Part shown: piece after piece, positions 7,791 to 15,374 of the stretch
How the letters are laid out: each line of letters begins with the position of its first letter
Numbering within the stretch: position 1 is the stretch's first letter
Assembly: GCA_946611025.1 (NCBI GenBank)
Contig: CAMOCR010000002.1
Span: 1 to 27,512 of the forward strand
DNA from: an uncultured Alphaproteobacteria bacterium
GTDB taxonomy: Bacteria; Pseudomonadota; Alphaproteobacteria; Rs-D84
DNA: 27,512 nt
Direction: 5' to 3'
Notes under the pieces: generated by a model
Database searches by the model: none
What the model saw: the letters and a program-made list of their open reading frames with translations, nothing else
What the model was told of the DNA's origin: nothing
Translations under genes and position numbers: made by a program

Positions 7791-7799
7791 ATTATAGCA
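7791..7799 (-). promoter_or_regulatory. Extended -10 promoter of the PBP gene
   Basis: TGC-TATAAT is read on the minus strand at 7799-7791. The leader to the TTG start at 7768 is about 16 nt and contains AAGGGA. Confidence 0.6.
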
Positions 7800-7807
7800 T
7801 AAAATCC

Positions 7808-7837
7808 TTGCCAATGCATATGGTTTATCGGTATAAT
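7808..7837 (+). promoter_or_regulatory. Promoter of the small beta-barrel gene
   Basis: TTGCCA (7808-7813) and TATAAT (7832-7837) are 18 nt apart, divergent from the PBP promoter. An in-frame ATG at 7808 would coincide with the -35 box and is therefore not the start. Confidence 0.7.
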
Positions 7838-7864
7838 TTACACAAATATTTACGGGGGAAAGAC

Positions 7865-8518
7865 ATGAAAAAATTATCATTTTTATTACTGGGCGCGTTG
7901 ATTGCATCGCCCGCATTGGCAACCGACTATGATGACGAATACGATACATATTATGATGACGAACCGTCTTATTCTGCGCCCGCGGCAACGACCGGTGCGC
8001 GCGACACCTATGCGGGTTTTCGCATTCATCGCAATGAACACATTGCCGTAAAATACGATGTGCATGACGGACATGACACAGACATTGCCGATGATAATTT
8101 TGGGTTTGGGCTGACCATTGGCAACCGTTTAACCGACAATGTAAAAATTGAATTTGAAACATCGTATACCGGATTGGCGGAAAGCAAGCACGCGACCAAG
8201 TTCGACTATGACATTTGGTCAAACATGTTAAATGTGAATATTTATAAAAACTTTGGTGGCGCGGTCGAACCATATTTTGGCCTTGGCATCGGGTTCAGCG
8301 GAATCTGGGGCGATGCGGGTGGCGATACCGGATCGTCATTTGATTTGTCATTTGCGGCAATGGCGGGTGTGAATTTTGCATTGAACCAGTATATTGATTT
8401 GAATCTGGGGTTGCGATATGTCAACTATGGCGAAATGAAACATGATGGTGCCACCGCAAAAATAGATGCAACCGAATTATACATTGGCGCCGCATATAAA
8501 TTCAGTATTTTCAAATAA
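7865..8518 (+). CDS. OmpA-like / opacity-type outer-membrane beta-barrel
   Basis: This is a 217-aa exported protein with a clear signal peptide, MKKLSFLLLGALIASPALA, cut before TDYDDE. The mature N-terminus is a short Asp/Tyr-rich acidic stretch (about 20-42). It is followed by a small eight-strand-type barrel with alternating strands and Gly-rich turns, for example YFGLGIGFSG and LNLGLRYVNYGEM. The end reads IGAAYKFSIFK, a typical last strand although Lys follows the Phe. It looks like the Opa/OmpW/OmpA-N superfamily of porin-like surface proteins. The acidic tract is unusual. GGGGGAAAG precedes the ATG at 7865. It is divergent from the PBP gene, so both envelope genes share a regulatory gap. 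Confidence 0.85.
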   Translation: MKKLSFLLLGALIASPALATDYDDEYDTYYDDEPSYSAPAATTGARDTYAGFRIHRNEHIAVKYDVHDGHDTDIADDNFGFGLTIGNRLTDNVKIEFETSYTGLAESKHATKFDYDIWSNMLNVNIYKNFGGAVEPYFGLGIGFSGIWGDAGGDTGSSFDLSFAAMAGVNFALNQYIDLNLGLRYVNYGEMKHDGATAKIDATELYIGAAYKFSIFK

Positions 8519-8532
8519 CGCACATCAAATAA

Positions 8533-8664
8533 TTATTTTACATTAAACCGTTCCCTGAGCTGTTTGTTGCCACGTCGCATCAGGCGTTTAATTATGCCAC
8601 GATTGCGAATTGTTTTGAATGCAACTGTTTCGGGGGTTATTGGTTGCCAATATTGCGCATGCAT
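8533..8664 (-). CDS. Possible 43-aa basic small protein
   Basis: A short open frame on the minus strand begins with MHAQYWQPITPETVAF and ends RGNKQLRERFNVK. It is rich in Arg and Lys in its second half. Its codon choice (CGC, GCA, AAA, CAA) resembles the neighbouring genes, and no other gene overlaps it. No Shine-Dalgarno site is seen and the in-frame stop is only 8 codons upstream. It could be a real small protein, the tail of a decayed gene, or chance. I do not recognise a family. Confidence 0.3.
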   Translation of the reverse strand: MHAQYWQPITPETVAFKTIRNRGIIKRLMRRGNKQLRERFNVK

Positions 8665-8781
8665 ACTGGCAAAACGACGGTTTTTTATTTTTTGGTGGTT
8701 TTTTATTTTATTTCTTTGTTTTTAGTATGTTTTTTAATGTGACTTTTTGTAAAAAATGGCGTGTGGCTTGTCACAAAAATA

Positions 8782-8809
8782 AAATCGGGATAAACCCGAT
8801 TTAATTTTT
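8782..8809 (+). terminator. Hairpin with T-run in a 290-nt gene-free stretch
   Basis: AAATCGGG (8782-8789) pairs with CCCGATTT (8795-8802), followed by AATTTTT. It lies in the stretch 8665-8954, which otherwise holds a T-rich plus strand, a second hairpin CCACAC/GTGTGG at 8816-8841, the att-like copy at 8839 and a promoter. Its parent transcript is uncertain; the gene ending at 8518 is about 260 nt upstream. Confidence 0.55.
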
Positions 8810-8838
8810 GGTTTACCACACGAAGTCTTGACGAAGTG

Positions 8839-8858
8839 TGGCGCGCCCTGCAGGATTC
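8839..8858. repeat. Distal att-like repeat (tRNA-Arg 3' end copy)
   Basis: This is a perfect 20-bp copy of the tRNA-Arg 3' end at 9348-9367, in the same orientation. It is preceded by the CCACAC/GTGTGG hairpin (8816-8841), which overlaps its first bases. Confidence 0.75.
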
Positions 8859-8897
8859 AGATCCAAAAAGTGATACCCGTTTCAACACATTCAATTA

Positions 8898-8926
8898 TTG
8901 ACATTTTCTACTTTTAATAATAGGAT
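8898..8926 (+). promoter_or_regulatory. Promoter of the insert gene
   Basis: TTGACA (8898-8903) and TAGGAT (8921-8926) are 17 nt apart. It lies inside the insert, so the element brings its own promoter. Confidence 0.6.
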
Positions 8927-8954
8927 TTGACCAGAATATCAAAGGAATAAAACT

Positions 8955-9281
8955 ATGTGGATTAAAGACTTAGTTTCTTATTTAGTACAAAACATCGGCA
9001 AACCTGGGCCAGACGGCTATGATATAGATGTATTCTTTGGCAACACACCAGAATACAAGAAAGCCAAGAAAATAATAGCCAAGCAACATGACAAAGAAAT
9101 TGCAAAACAGTACAAGCGTCTGAACAATATAAAACCTATCGCTGGTTTGAATATGGCTTTAGTTCGTCATTTAGTACATAACATCGGCAAACCTGGGCCA
9201 GACGGCTATGACACAGATGTATTCTATCGCGAAACACCAGAATACAAGTATGCGTTGAAAATACTGCAAAAACAAAGATAA
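8955..9281 (+). CDS. Unknown 108-aa protein with an internal duplication
   Basis: I do not recognise this protein. It consists of two copies of a module of about 35 residues (6-40 and 69-103) joined by a basic Lys-rich linker. Both copies contain NIGKPGPDGYD followed by DVF and TPEYK. The DNA of the two copies is also nearly identical over about 80 nt, offset by 189 nt, which indicates a recent duplication. There is no signal peptide or membrane segment. AAAGGA precedes the ATG by about 9 nt. The gene fills the small insert between the two tRNA-Arg 3'-end repeats and has its own promoter and terminator. It uses AAG and CCT/CCA codons more evenly than its neighbours, consistent with transfer. 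Confidence 0.75.
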   Translation: MWIKDLVSYLVQNIGKPGPDGYDIDVFFGNTPEYKKAKKIIAKQHDKEIAKQYKRLNNIKPIAGLNMALVRHLVHNIGKPGPDGYDTDVFYRETPEYKYALKILQKQR

Positions 9282-9310
9282 AACATACTGTATTTTTGCT
9301 GTACGAAAAT

Positions 9311-9345
9311 AAAAACACCGCACAAAGCGATGTTTTTATTTTTAT
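9311..9345 (+). terminator. Terminator of the insert gene
   Basis: AAAACA plus CGC (9312-9321) pairs with GCG plus TGTTTT (9327-9336) with one mismatch, followed by a T-rich run. It ends just before the tRNA-Arg 3' end. Confidence 0.7.
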
Positions 9346-9347
9346 TT

Positions 9348-9424
9348 TGGCGCGCCCTGCAGGATTCGAACCTGCGACCTGCGGATTAGAAATCCGATGC
9401 TCTATCCAGCTGGGCTAAGGGCGC
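9348..9424 (-). tRNA. tRNA-Arg (anticodon TCT)
   Basis: Read on the minus strand, the gene has acceptor GCGCCCT/AGGGCGC, a D arm containing AGCTGGATAGAGC, anticodon loop TTTCTAA giving TCT, T arm GCAGG-TTCGAAT-CCTGC, discriminator G and an encoded CCA. The 77 nt are complete. Its 3' terminal 20 nt are duplicated at 8839-8858. Confidence 0.95.
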
Positions 9425-9433
9425 AACGAACGC

Positions 9434-9462
9434 ATTTTACAACAAAAAACTCTAAAATTCAA
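9434..9462 (-). promoter_or_regulatory. Promoter of tRNA-Arg
   Basis: TTGAAT (9462-9457) and TAAAAT (9439-9434) are 17 nt apart on the minus strand, about 10 nt before the mature tRNA 5' end. Confidence 0.6.
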
Positions 9463-9487
9463 GCATTCGCCCCAATTTATTTATTGT

Positions 9488-9512
9488 ACAAAAAAACCGC
9501 CCATGTGGGCGG
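9488..9512 (-). terminator. Rho-independent terminator
   Basis: CCGCCC (9512-9507, minus reading) pairs with GGGCGG (9502-9497) around a 4-nt loop, then TTTTTT at 9496-9491. It ends the transcript of the small membrane protein at 9532-9765. Confidence 0.8.
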
Positions 9513-9531
9513 CACATAATTTTTTTGCGGT

Positions 9532-9765
9532 TTAACGACGGCGAAAACCACCATTGTTGTGCTGTTGTGCGGCACCACTGCTGCGTTTCGACAAATAACG
9601 CGCTGCAATCAAAATCAACCATTCCAATGACAACCCCGCCATGCCAATCATGACTTCTTGGAACGTTGCAGACCAACCCAAAACATAAACAACCTGGGCA
9701 ATGAACGAAATATACAAAATACCGAAAACGCCGGTAAAGAACACTTTTTTAACTTTTCCAAACAT
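9532..9765 (-). CDS. Small two-helix membrane protein, unknown
   Basis: This is a 77-aa protein. The short basic N-terminus MFGKVKK is followed by two hydrophobic helices, about 8-30 and 36-57. The tail is polar and basic, rich in Gln, Asn, Gly and Arg, and ends GGFRRR. AAGGAAA lies just before the ATG. It lies downstream of the split tmRNA gene on the same strand and may be partly read from that transcript, since no strong terminator is seen between them. The function is unknown. It could be a small inner-membrane protein that contacts nucleic acid or lipid head groups through its Arg tail, but that is a guess. Confidence 0.7.
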   Translation of the reverse strand: MFGKVKKVFFTGVFGILYISFIAQVVYVLGWSATFQEVMIGMAGLSLEWLILIAARYLSKRSSGAAQQHNNGGFRRR

Positions 9766-9802
9766 GTCTGTTTCCTTTTTTTATTTATCTATTTATTTCT
9801 GT

Positions 9803-10117
9803 GTGCTGGATTCTGGTGCCAGGTTCCAGCGGACCCCGCAAAAGCTTAAACGAACACGATTAACAATTGCCAACCGTATTCAACGCCATCTTAGGCAGCT
9901 AATGCAAGGCGAACATTGTCGTTCGCAGCGATTCTATCGCCATTCAGTTTTTAGTTGGTTTTTAACGACACCATGTCGGATTCACCCAATTTGTCTTTCG
10001 TCATCTGTCGAATCTATAACACCCCCCTATGTATTATTGGTGGAGGTGCCGGGTACCGCCCCCGGGTCCAAAATGAGTATTGCACAACGGATTCAGAATC
10101 ATCACTGTTTGCACAGC
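9803..10117 (-). ncRNA. ssrA: Two-piece (circularly permuted) tmRNA
   Basis: tmRNA frees stalled ribosomes and tags the unfinished protein for degradation. On the minus strand the acceptor piece comes first (about 10117-10038) and ends CACCTCC-A-CCA. After only about 11 nt the coding piece begins with GGGGGTG (10026-10020), which pairs with CACCTCC, followed by TTATAGATTCGACAG. The tag frame lies at 9929-9891 and encodes AANDNVRLALAA, then TAA. This order, 3' half before 5' half, is the permuted arrangement known from alphaproteobacteria. The T loop reads GGCGGTA instead of the usual TTCRANY. A hairpin at 9830-9805 near the 3' end may close the coding piece. The outer ends are estimates. Confidence 0.88.
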
Positions 10118-10123
10118 AGATTT

Positions 10124-10152
10124 ATTATAAATCTTTATACTGGAATTTGCAA
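10124..10152 (-). promoter_or_regulatory. Promoter of ssrA
   Basis: TTGCAA (10152-10147) and TATAAT (10129-10124) are 17 nt apart on the minus strand. It overlaps the divergent obg promoter region. Confidence 0.7.
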
Positions 10153-10162
10153 GGTTTTTGGT

Positions 10163-10168
10163 TATAAT
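10163..10168 (+). promoter_or_regulatory. -10 box upstream of obg
   Basis: TATAAT at 10163-10168 lies 20 nt before the obg ATG. No convincing -35 is present at the right distance. The palindromic TTGCAA at 10147-10152 belongs to the divergent ssrA promoter. Confidence 0.5.
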
Positions 10169-10185
10169 GCCCGTAAAGGCGATAA

Positions 10186-11662
<1,477 letters not shown>

Positions 11663-11664
11663 TT

Positions 11665-11693
11665 TTGATTTTTAACATGCATATTGTTAGAAT
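11665..11693 (+). promoter_or_regulatory. Promoter of rubrerythrin
   Basis: TTGATT (11665-11670) and TAGAAT (11688-11693) are 17 nt apart. The leader to the ATG at 11732 is about 30 nt and carries AAGGAGA. Confidence 0.6.
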
Positions 11694-11731
11694 CACATCG
11701 TTTTAATAAAAAGAAAAAAAGGAGAACACAC

Positions 11732-12355
11732 ATGGCACTGTCATTAAAAGGCACACAAACAGAAAAGAATTTGCTGATTGCATTTGCTGGCGAATCACAG
11801 GCACGCAATCGTTATACATTTTTTGCATCCAAGGCCAAAGACGAAGGGTTCCAAGCAATTGGAAAAATTTTCTTGGAAACAGCCGAACAAGAAAAAGAAC
11901 ACGCATCACGTTTGTTCAAGTTCCTGGAAGGTGGCGACATTGAAATAACCGCATCTTTCCCAGCCGGCAAAATCGGCACAACACTGGAAAATCTGCAGGC
12001 CGCGGCATACGGTGAACATGAAGAAAACACCAACATGTATCCACGCTTTGCACAAATTGCCGCCCAAGAAGGTTTTGATTCCATTGCCGAAATTTTGAAA
12101 AACATTGGCTATGCCGAACGCTATCACGAATCGCGTTTCCGCGCATTGGCCGAAGCAATCGAAAACGGCACATTATTCAAACAAGACAAAATTGTTATGT
12201 GGCGTTGCACAAATTGCGGCATGTGGCACATCGGTACCGAAGCACCCAAGGTTTGTCCGGCTTGTCTGCACGCCCAAGGATATTTCATCAGCGAAGGCAT
12301 CACATCACGTTGTGATACGAACGAAGGGTTCTGTGAATATTCAAATATTGATTAA
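11732..12355 (+). CDS. rbr: Rubrerythrin
   Basis: Rubrerythrin is a cytosolic di-iron peroxidase that protects anaerobes from hydrogen peroxide. The 207-aa protein has a ferritin-like four-helix domain (about 4-145) with metal-ligand Glu motifs such as AGESQARNRY (Glu21) and AEQEKEHA (Glu54, His57), and AERYHESRF near 128-136. A C-terminal rubredoxin-like knuckle follows: C-T-N-C at 159-162 and C-P-A-C at 175-178. A further tail with two Cys near the end (SRCDTNEGFCEYS) is beyond the usual domain. The ATG at 11732 is preferred over an in-frame start at 11684 because AAGGAGA lies just before it and the earlier codon overlaps the promoter. It is monocistronic with a strong terminator. Electron donors would be ferredoxin or rubredoxin, consistent with the PFOR encoded at 19897. 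Confidence 0.95.
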   Translation: MALSLKGTQTEKNLLIAFAGESQARNRYTFFASKAKDEGFQAIGKIFLETAEQEKEHASRLFKFLEGGDIEITASFPAGKIGTTLENLQAAAYGEHEENTNMYPRFAQIAAQEGFDSIAEILKNIGYAERYHESRFRALAEAIENGTLFKQDKIVMWRCTNCGMWHIGTEAPKVCPACLHAQGYFISEGITSRCDTNEGFCEYSNID

Positions 12356-12361
12356 TAATAA

Positions 12362-12388
12362 AAAAACGCCCAAACGGGCGTTTTTTTT
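12362..12388. terminator. Bidirectional terminator
   Basis: CGCCC (12367-12371) pairs with GGGCG (12376-12380) with A- and T-runs on either side. The T-run overlaps the stop codon of the convergent HdeD-type gene. Confidence 0.85.
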
Positions 12389-13064
12389 ATTCGGCAATAC
12401 GATTTCTTAATTTACCCAATTCAACAAACATATAAATATCTGCCGTCGCATATATTATCAACAACACCGCCAGATAATATGTCATTGCGATAAATGTTCC
12501 CAGCGGAAAAAAGAACAACGCAACCGCCAACGCAAATAAAACCAATGCGGCAATCAATGTCGCCATGTAATGACCAAAACGCGCCCGCGCCAGATTTATT
12601 GCAAAAACCAATACACGCAACGCCTTAAAGAAAAACAAAATTACAAAAATGTATGCGACACTGACCAACGAACCCGATGGATAAACAACGAACAGCATAC
12701 CCAACACAATGTTTATCAACCCAAACACAACATCAATGCCACCGCCATTGTTATCGTTCGACATAATAAAGCCGCTTATCATGCGATAGAGCCCGAAAAT
12801 CAACAATGCCGCGCCAATGATATATGTAAATATCGTCAAAACCAAAACCGGTTTAACAAATAAAACCACCGCCGCCGCAACAAACAGCAATGCTTCGCCA
12901 ACCAACAATGGTGCGCTTTTGCGATACATGCGATTCACCGATGCAATAACTGCATCACGTGGCGATTGTGTTTTACGGGGTGCGCGTTTAACCCGCGCTG
13001 CCCGAACGGTCTTTGTTTTTTCTGTATTTTTAGTGTTTTTATTTGATTTTTTTGTATTTACCAT
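12387..13064 (-). CDS. HdeD/DUF308-type multi-pass membrane protein
   Basis: This is a 225-aa inner-membrane protein. The N-terminal 40 residues are strongly basic (Lys, Arg, Thr, Asn), then about six hydrophobic helices follow from residue 52 to 215 in three close pairs. Segments such as VLTIFTYIIGAALLIFGLYR and FGLINIVLGMLFVVYP fit the HdeD/DUF308 repeat. In enterobacteria HdeD is tied to acid resistance; here the role is unknown. The ATG at 13064 is chosen because AGGGGGGA lies 8 nt before it and the promoter (13126-13098) lies just upstream. A longer reading to 13163 would run through that promoter. It is convergent with rubrerythrin. Confidence 0.8.
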   Translation of the reverse strand: MVNTKKSNKNTKNTEKTKTVRAARVKRAPRKTQSPRDAVIASVNRMYRKSAPLLVGEALLFVAAAVVLFVKPVLVLTIFTYIIGAALLIFGLYRMISGFIMSNDNNGGGIDVVFGLINIVLGMLFVVYPSGSLVSVAYIFVILFFFKALRVLVFAINLARARFGHYMATLIAALVLFALAVALFFFPLGTFIAMTYYLAVLLIIYATADIYMFVELGKLRNRIAE

Positions 13065-13097
13065 AAGGAAAATCCCCCCTGCTCTCTGTTTTCCAAC

Positions 13098-13126
13098 ATG
13101 ATACCATTTTGGGCATTTTGATTCAA
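13098..13126 (-). promoter_or_regulatory. Promoter of the HdeD-type gene
   Basis: TTGAAT (13126-13121) and TATCAT (13103-13098) are 17 nt apart on the minus strand, with TGG directly before the -10. Confidence 0.65.
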
Positions 13127-13149
13127 GTGGATAAAAACCCGCACAACAA

Positions 13150-13174
13150 ATAAAAATCGGCATTACGCCGATTT
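13150..13174 (-). terminator. Terminator of tRNA-Pro
   Basis: AAATCGGC (minus reading, 13174-13167) pairs with GCCGATTT (13161-13154) around a 5-nt loop and is followed by T residues. Confidence 0.8.
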
Positions 13175-13182
13175 AAATTTTC

Positions 13183-13259
13183 TGGTCGGGGTGAGAGGGT
13201 TCGAACCTCCGACACCTTGGTCCCAAACCAAGTACTCTACCAGGCTGAGCTACACCCCG
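13183..13259 (-). tRNA. tRNA-Pro (anticodon TGG)
   Basis: On the minus strand the gene has acceptor CGGGGTG/CACCCCG, anticodon loop TTTGGGA giving TGG, T arm GGAGG-TTCGAAC-CTCTC (one mismatch), discriminator A and an encoded CCA. The C at position 1 with A at position 73 is typical of bacterial tRNA-Pro. Confidence 0.95.
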
Positions 13260-13269
13260 AATGACCGCC

Positions 13270-13297
13270 ATTATAACACCATTTTTTTCAAATGCAA
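13270..13297 (-). promoter_or_regulatory. Promoter of tRNA-Pro
   Basis: TTGCAT (13297-13292) and TATAAT (13275-13270) are 16 nt apart on the minus strand, about 10 nt before the mature 5' end. Confidence 0.65.
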
Positions 13298-13319
13298 ATA
13301 TTTATCTGTTATTTTCCAC

Positions 13320-13349
13320 TTGTATGAATATACATAAAAGTTCTAATAT
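13320..13349 (+). promoter_or_regulatory. Promoter giving a leaderless transcript
   Basis: TTGTAT (13320-13325) and TAATAT (13344-13349) are 18 nt apart. The -10 ends 7 nt before the ATG at 13357, which has no Shine-Dalgarno site. Confidence 0.5.
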
Positions 13350-13356
13350 TCCCTAT

Positions 13357-14337
13357 ATGGCAAGGGGAATTTATATCTTAATCGCAATTATGTTTGTGGG
13401 GGCGGCAAATGCCGCATCTGTGCGTGGCGCATCAACCGCATCGCGCGGTGGCACGGCAACGGCACAGAATCAAATGGCGAACCCCGCGTCCAGTTATACA
13501 TATAACTATATGTATCCATATTTGAACAATCAAATGCGAACAACATTACGCCCCACCGATCCAACATCGCCATCAACCAGTCCCATAAATGCCATCGTTC
13601 GCACCGAACCATTATCTGCGCCGCGACGTGTTGTTCCGCGCCCACGCGCCGCCACGGCGACAAATGCAACACCCGCAACCACGGCACGCGCCGCGAAACC
13701 GGTTGCAGCAAATTCGGCACGGCGTGTTGTTGCGCGACCGCGCGCAAATACATATGGCACACAATCAAATGCCGCCGCACGAAACGCATCACGCGTCCAA
13801 GGCAAAGAATATTATCCAACCGAAAATTCAACATACAAGGTTGCATCGTCATCGCAATGTCTGGCGGACTATGCCAAATGCATGAACGCATATTGCGAAC
13901 GTGCCGACACCGCATATAACCGTTGCTATTGCAGCGCAAAATTGGCACAAATCGATGCAACATACCAACCACAAATCGATTCATTGGTGAAACAAATCAT
14001 CGCATTGCAAAATGGCAACCAATCAATAAACAACGCCGAATTAAATGAATATTGGACATCAACCGTTGCAAAATACACCGGCGATAATTCATGGACAAAC
14101 ATGGATGATGCATTGAATATCGATTGGGCATCGATGGAAAGTCGCGTACGTGGACAAAACGCATTTATTACCGGACATGAATATTGCGCACAACATATTG
14201 CCGGATGTTTCTATATGGCAAATAACCTGCGTGATGCGTATTTATCAACCATTTCTCGTGATTGTGCAACATATGAATCTGGGCTGGAACGGTTGAAAAC
14301 CGTTGCCGAAAGTGTGATAGAGGCATATCGCGAATGA
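13357..14337 (+). CDS. Secreted Cys-rich protein with low-complexity N-terminal half
   Basis: This is a 326-aa exported protein of unknown family. The signal peptide MARGIYILIAIMFVGAANA is followed by a long region (about 20-150) rich in Ala, Thr, Arg, Pro and Asn. A helical Cys-rich domain begins near residue 164, with spacing CX5CX3CX9CXC in the block starting QCLADYAKCMNAYC. More Cys lie near EYCAQHIAGCFY and RDCATYE, so disulfides in the periplasm are likely. The first ATG at 13261 is next to the tRNA-Pro gene and upstream of the promoter, so 13357 is preferred. Its last codons overlap the next gene by 4 nt (ATGA), which implies coupling to an arginase-family enzyme. Confidence 0.78.
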   Translation: MARGIYILIAIMFVGAANAASVRGASTASRGGTATAQNQMANPASSYTYNYMYPYLNNQMRTTLRPTDPTSPSTSPINAIVRTEPLSAPRRVVPRPRAATATNATPATTARAAKPVAANSARRVVARPRANTYGTQSNAAARNASRVQGKEYYPTENSTYKVASSSQCLADYAKCMNAYCERADTAYNRCYCSAKLAQIDATYQPQIDSLVKQIIALQNGNQSINNAELNEYWTSTVAKYTGDNSWTNMDDALNIDWASMESRVRGQNAFITGHEYCAQHIAGCFYMANNLRDAYLSTISRDCATYESGLERLKTVAESVIEAYRE

Positions 14338-15173
14338 TTTCACAATTTTTTGGTATTGAATATGGACGGGCGGCATGCGCCACCCCATGCGAAGGCGGTC
14401 CTGCATTGGCACCGGCGGCGGTACGTGCAATGTTTCCAAACACACAATGGACAATGGTCACCCCACCACATGTTGACATTGAAACTTGTATGGCGGACCG
14501 ATTCGGCGAAAACACACCGGTTCAACGCGCGATATATGAAAACACCCCCACCGCACGACACATTATGATTGGTGGCGACCATTCGGTAAATTTTGGACAT
14601 TTTTCCGCATTGGCTGACCGCACACCCGACACCGATTTATGCATGGTCTATATCGATGCACATTTGGATATTCATTCACCCGAATCTTCACGCGCCCAGG
14701 CATCCGGTGCCCCGCATGGTTGCAATGTACGCGGTTTAATGGGTGATGGTGATTCGCGGTGGTTGGCGATTCCAAAAAAAATACCATCATTAAAACCCAA
14801 AAATATGTTCTATATCGGTACACGGTCTTTTGAACCCGCCGAAATCGAATTTGTTCGTGATAAAAATATATTTATGCGCCACGCCGACCAATTACAGACA
14901 ATGTCTGCGGTGCGGGATACGGTGGCAACGGTGCGCGAAAAACTGGCGGGGCGACCATTTGTTTTATCATTTGATTTTGATGGCATTGACCCAAAATATT
15001 TCCCAGATGTCTTGGTTCCTGAAAACAATGGGTTATCGGTTGATGCCGCAATGTATATGGCTGATGCATTCAAGGACGCATATGGCATCGAATTTGTTGA
15101 ATATGCACCAATGGGCGATGCACAATCGGCGGCAATCGTGCGCGACTTAATCGCAATCGCAATGAATCAATAA
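14334..15173 (+). CDS. Arginase/agmatinase/formiminoglutamase family hydrolase
   Basis: These are binuclear manganese enzymes that hydrolyse guanidino-type C-N bonds. All three metal motifs are present: GGDHS (80-84, His83), DAHLD (108-112) and SFDFDGIDP (212-220, Asp214 and Asp216). The 279-aa length is typical. The motifs do not separate arginase from agmatinase, guanidinobutyrase or formiminoglutamase, so the substrate is open. The arginase-like late EVNP stretch reads EYAP here. The start ATG overlaps the stop of the secreted Cys-rich gene by 4 nt, an odd partnership for a cytosolic nitrogen enzyme. The stop abuts the convergent lipoprotein gene with no gap. Confidence 0.9.
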   Translation: MISQFFGIEYGRAACATPCEGGPALAPAAVRAMFPNTQWTMVTPPHVDIETCMADRFGENTPVQRAIYENTPTARHIMIGGDHSVNFGHFSALADRTPDTDLCMVYIDAHLDIHSPESSRAQASGAPHGCNVRGLMGDGDSRWLAIPKKIPSLKPKNMFYIGTRSFEPAEIEFVRDKNIFMRHADQLQTMSAVRDTVATVREKLAGRPFVLSFDFDGIDPKYFPDVLVPENNGLSVDAAMYMADAFKDAYGIEFVEYAPMGDAQSAAIVRDLIAIAMNQ

Positions 15174-15374
15174 TTAATTTTTCGCGATATTTTCACACAT
15201 TAAATTATGCCGATAAATATTACGCGCCAAATCATCACTGATAACACGCCAATCATTTTCATGCCCATATATTTTATCACACACAATTGGTGCGCAAACG
15301 CTATTCGGCAATTGTGTATTTTTCGTGCAAGATGCGGCGAATATCACCAACCCCAGTATGTAAAACCGATGCAT
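15174..15374 (-). CDS. Small lipoprotein, outer-spanin-like (Rz1-type)
   Basis: This is a 66-aa lipoprotein. The short signal MHRFYILGLVIFAASC ends in an A-A-S-C lipobox. The mature part has two more Cys (CAPIVC) and then DWRVISDDLARNIYRHNLMCE. That layout, and the DDLARNIYRHN-type stretch, recall phage Rz1-like outer spanins, which bridge to an inner-membrane partner and fuse the two membranes at lysis. The start lies inside the upstream gene, overlapping it by 74 nt in another frame, which is how Rz/Rz1 pairs are often arranged. GGAG precedes the ATG. The assignment is inference from topology, overlap and pattern. A plain small lipoprotein is the alternative. Confidence 0.6.
   Translation of the reverse strand: MHRFYILGLVIFAASCTKNTQLPNSVCAPIVCDKIYGHENDWRVISDDLARNIYRHNLMCENIAKN

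Larger units (their letters stand above)
8839..9367. mobile_element. Mini-insert bounded by tRNA-Arg 3'-end copies
   Basis: The 20-mer TGGCGCGCCCTGCAGGATTC occurs at 8839-8858 and again at 9348-9367. The right copy is the 3' end of the tRNA-Arg gene, including the encoded CCA, acceptor strand and part of the T arm. Beyond these 20 bases the two sites differ. The 509-bp unit between equivalent points holds one promoter, one gene and one terminator. A direct repeat of a tRNA 3' end is the usual footprint of tyrosine-recombinase integration. No integrase is inside, so it would be a non-autonomous element or the collapsed remainder of an island. A partial tRNA duplication is the alternative. Confidence 0.6.

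Noticed and set aside
7769..7819. ATG at 7819 as the PBP start
   Set aside because: It is upstream of the TGC-TATAAT promoter; the TTG at 7768 has AAGGGA and gives a normal cytosolic tail plus membrane helix.
8619..8804. A 61-aa Phe-rich open frame on the plus strand
   Set aside because: It arises from a T-rich stretch, has no ribosome site, and its end overlaps a terminator hairpin.
8859..8890. A second, degraded tRNA gene next to the distal 20-mer
   Set aside because: Beyond the 20 bases no anticodon arm or D arm can be paired, so only the 3'-end copy is present.
12387..13163. The longer HdeD-type reading from 13163
   Set aside because: It would start upstream of a well-formed promoter and inside the tRNA-Pro terminator region; the start at 13064 has a strong ribosome site.
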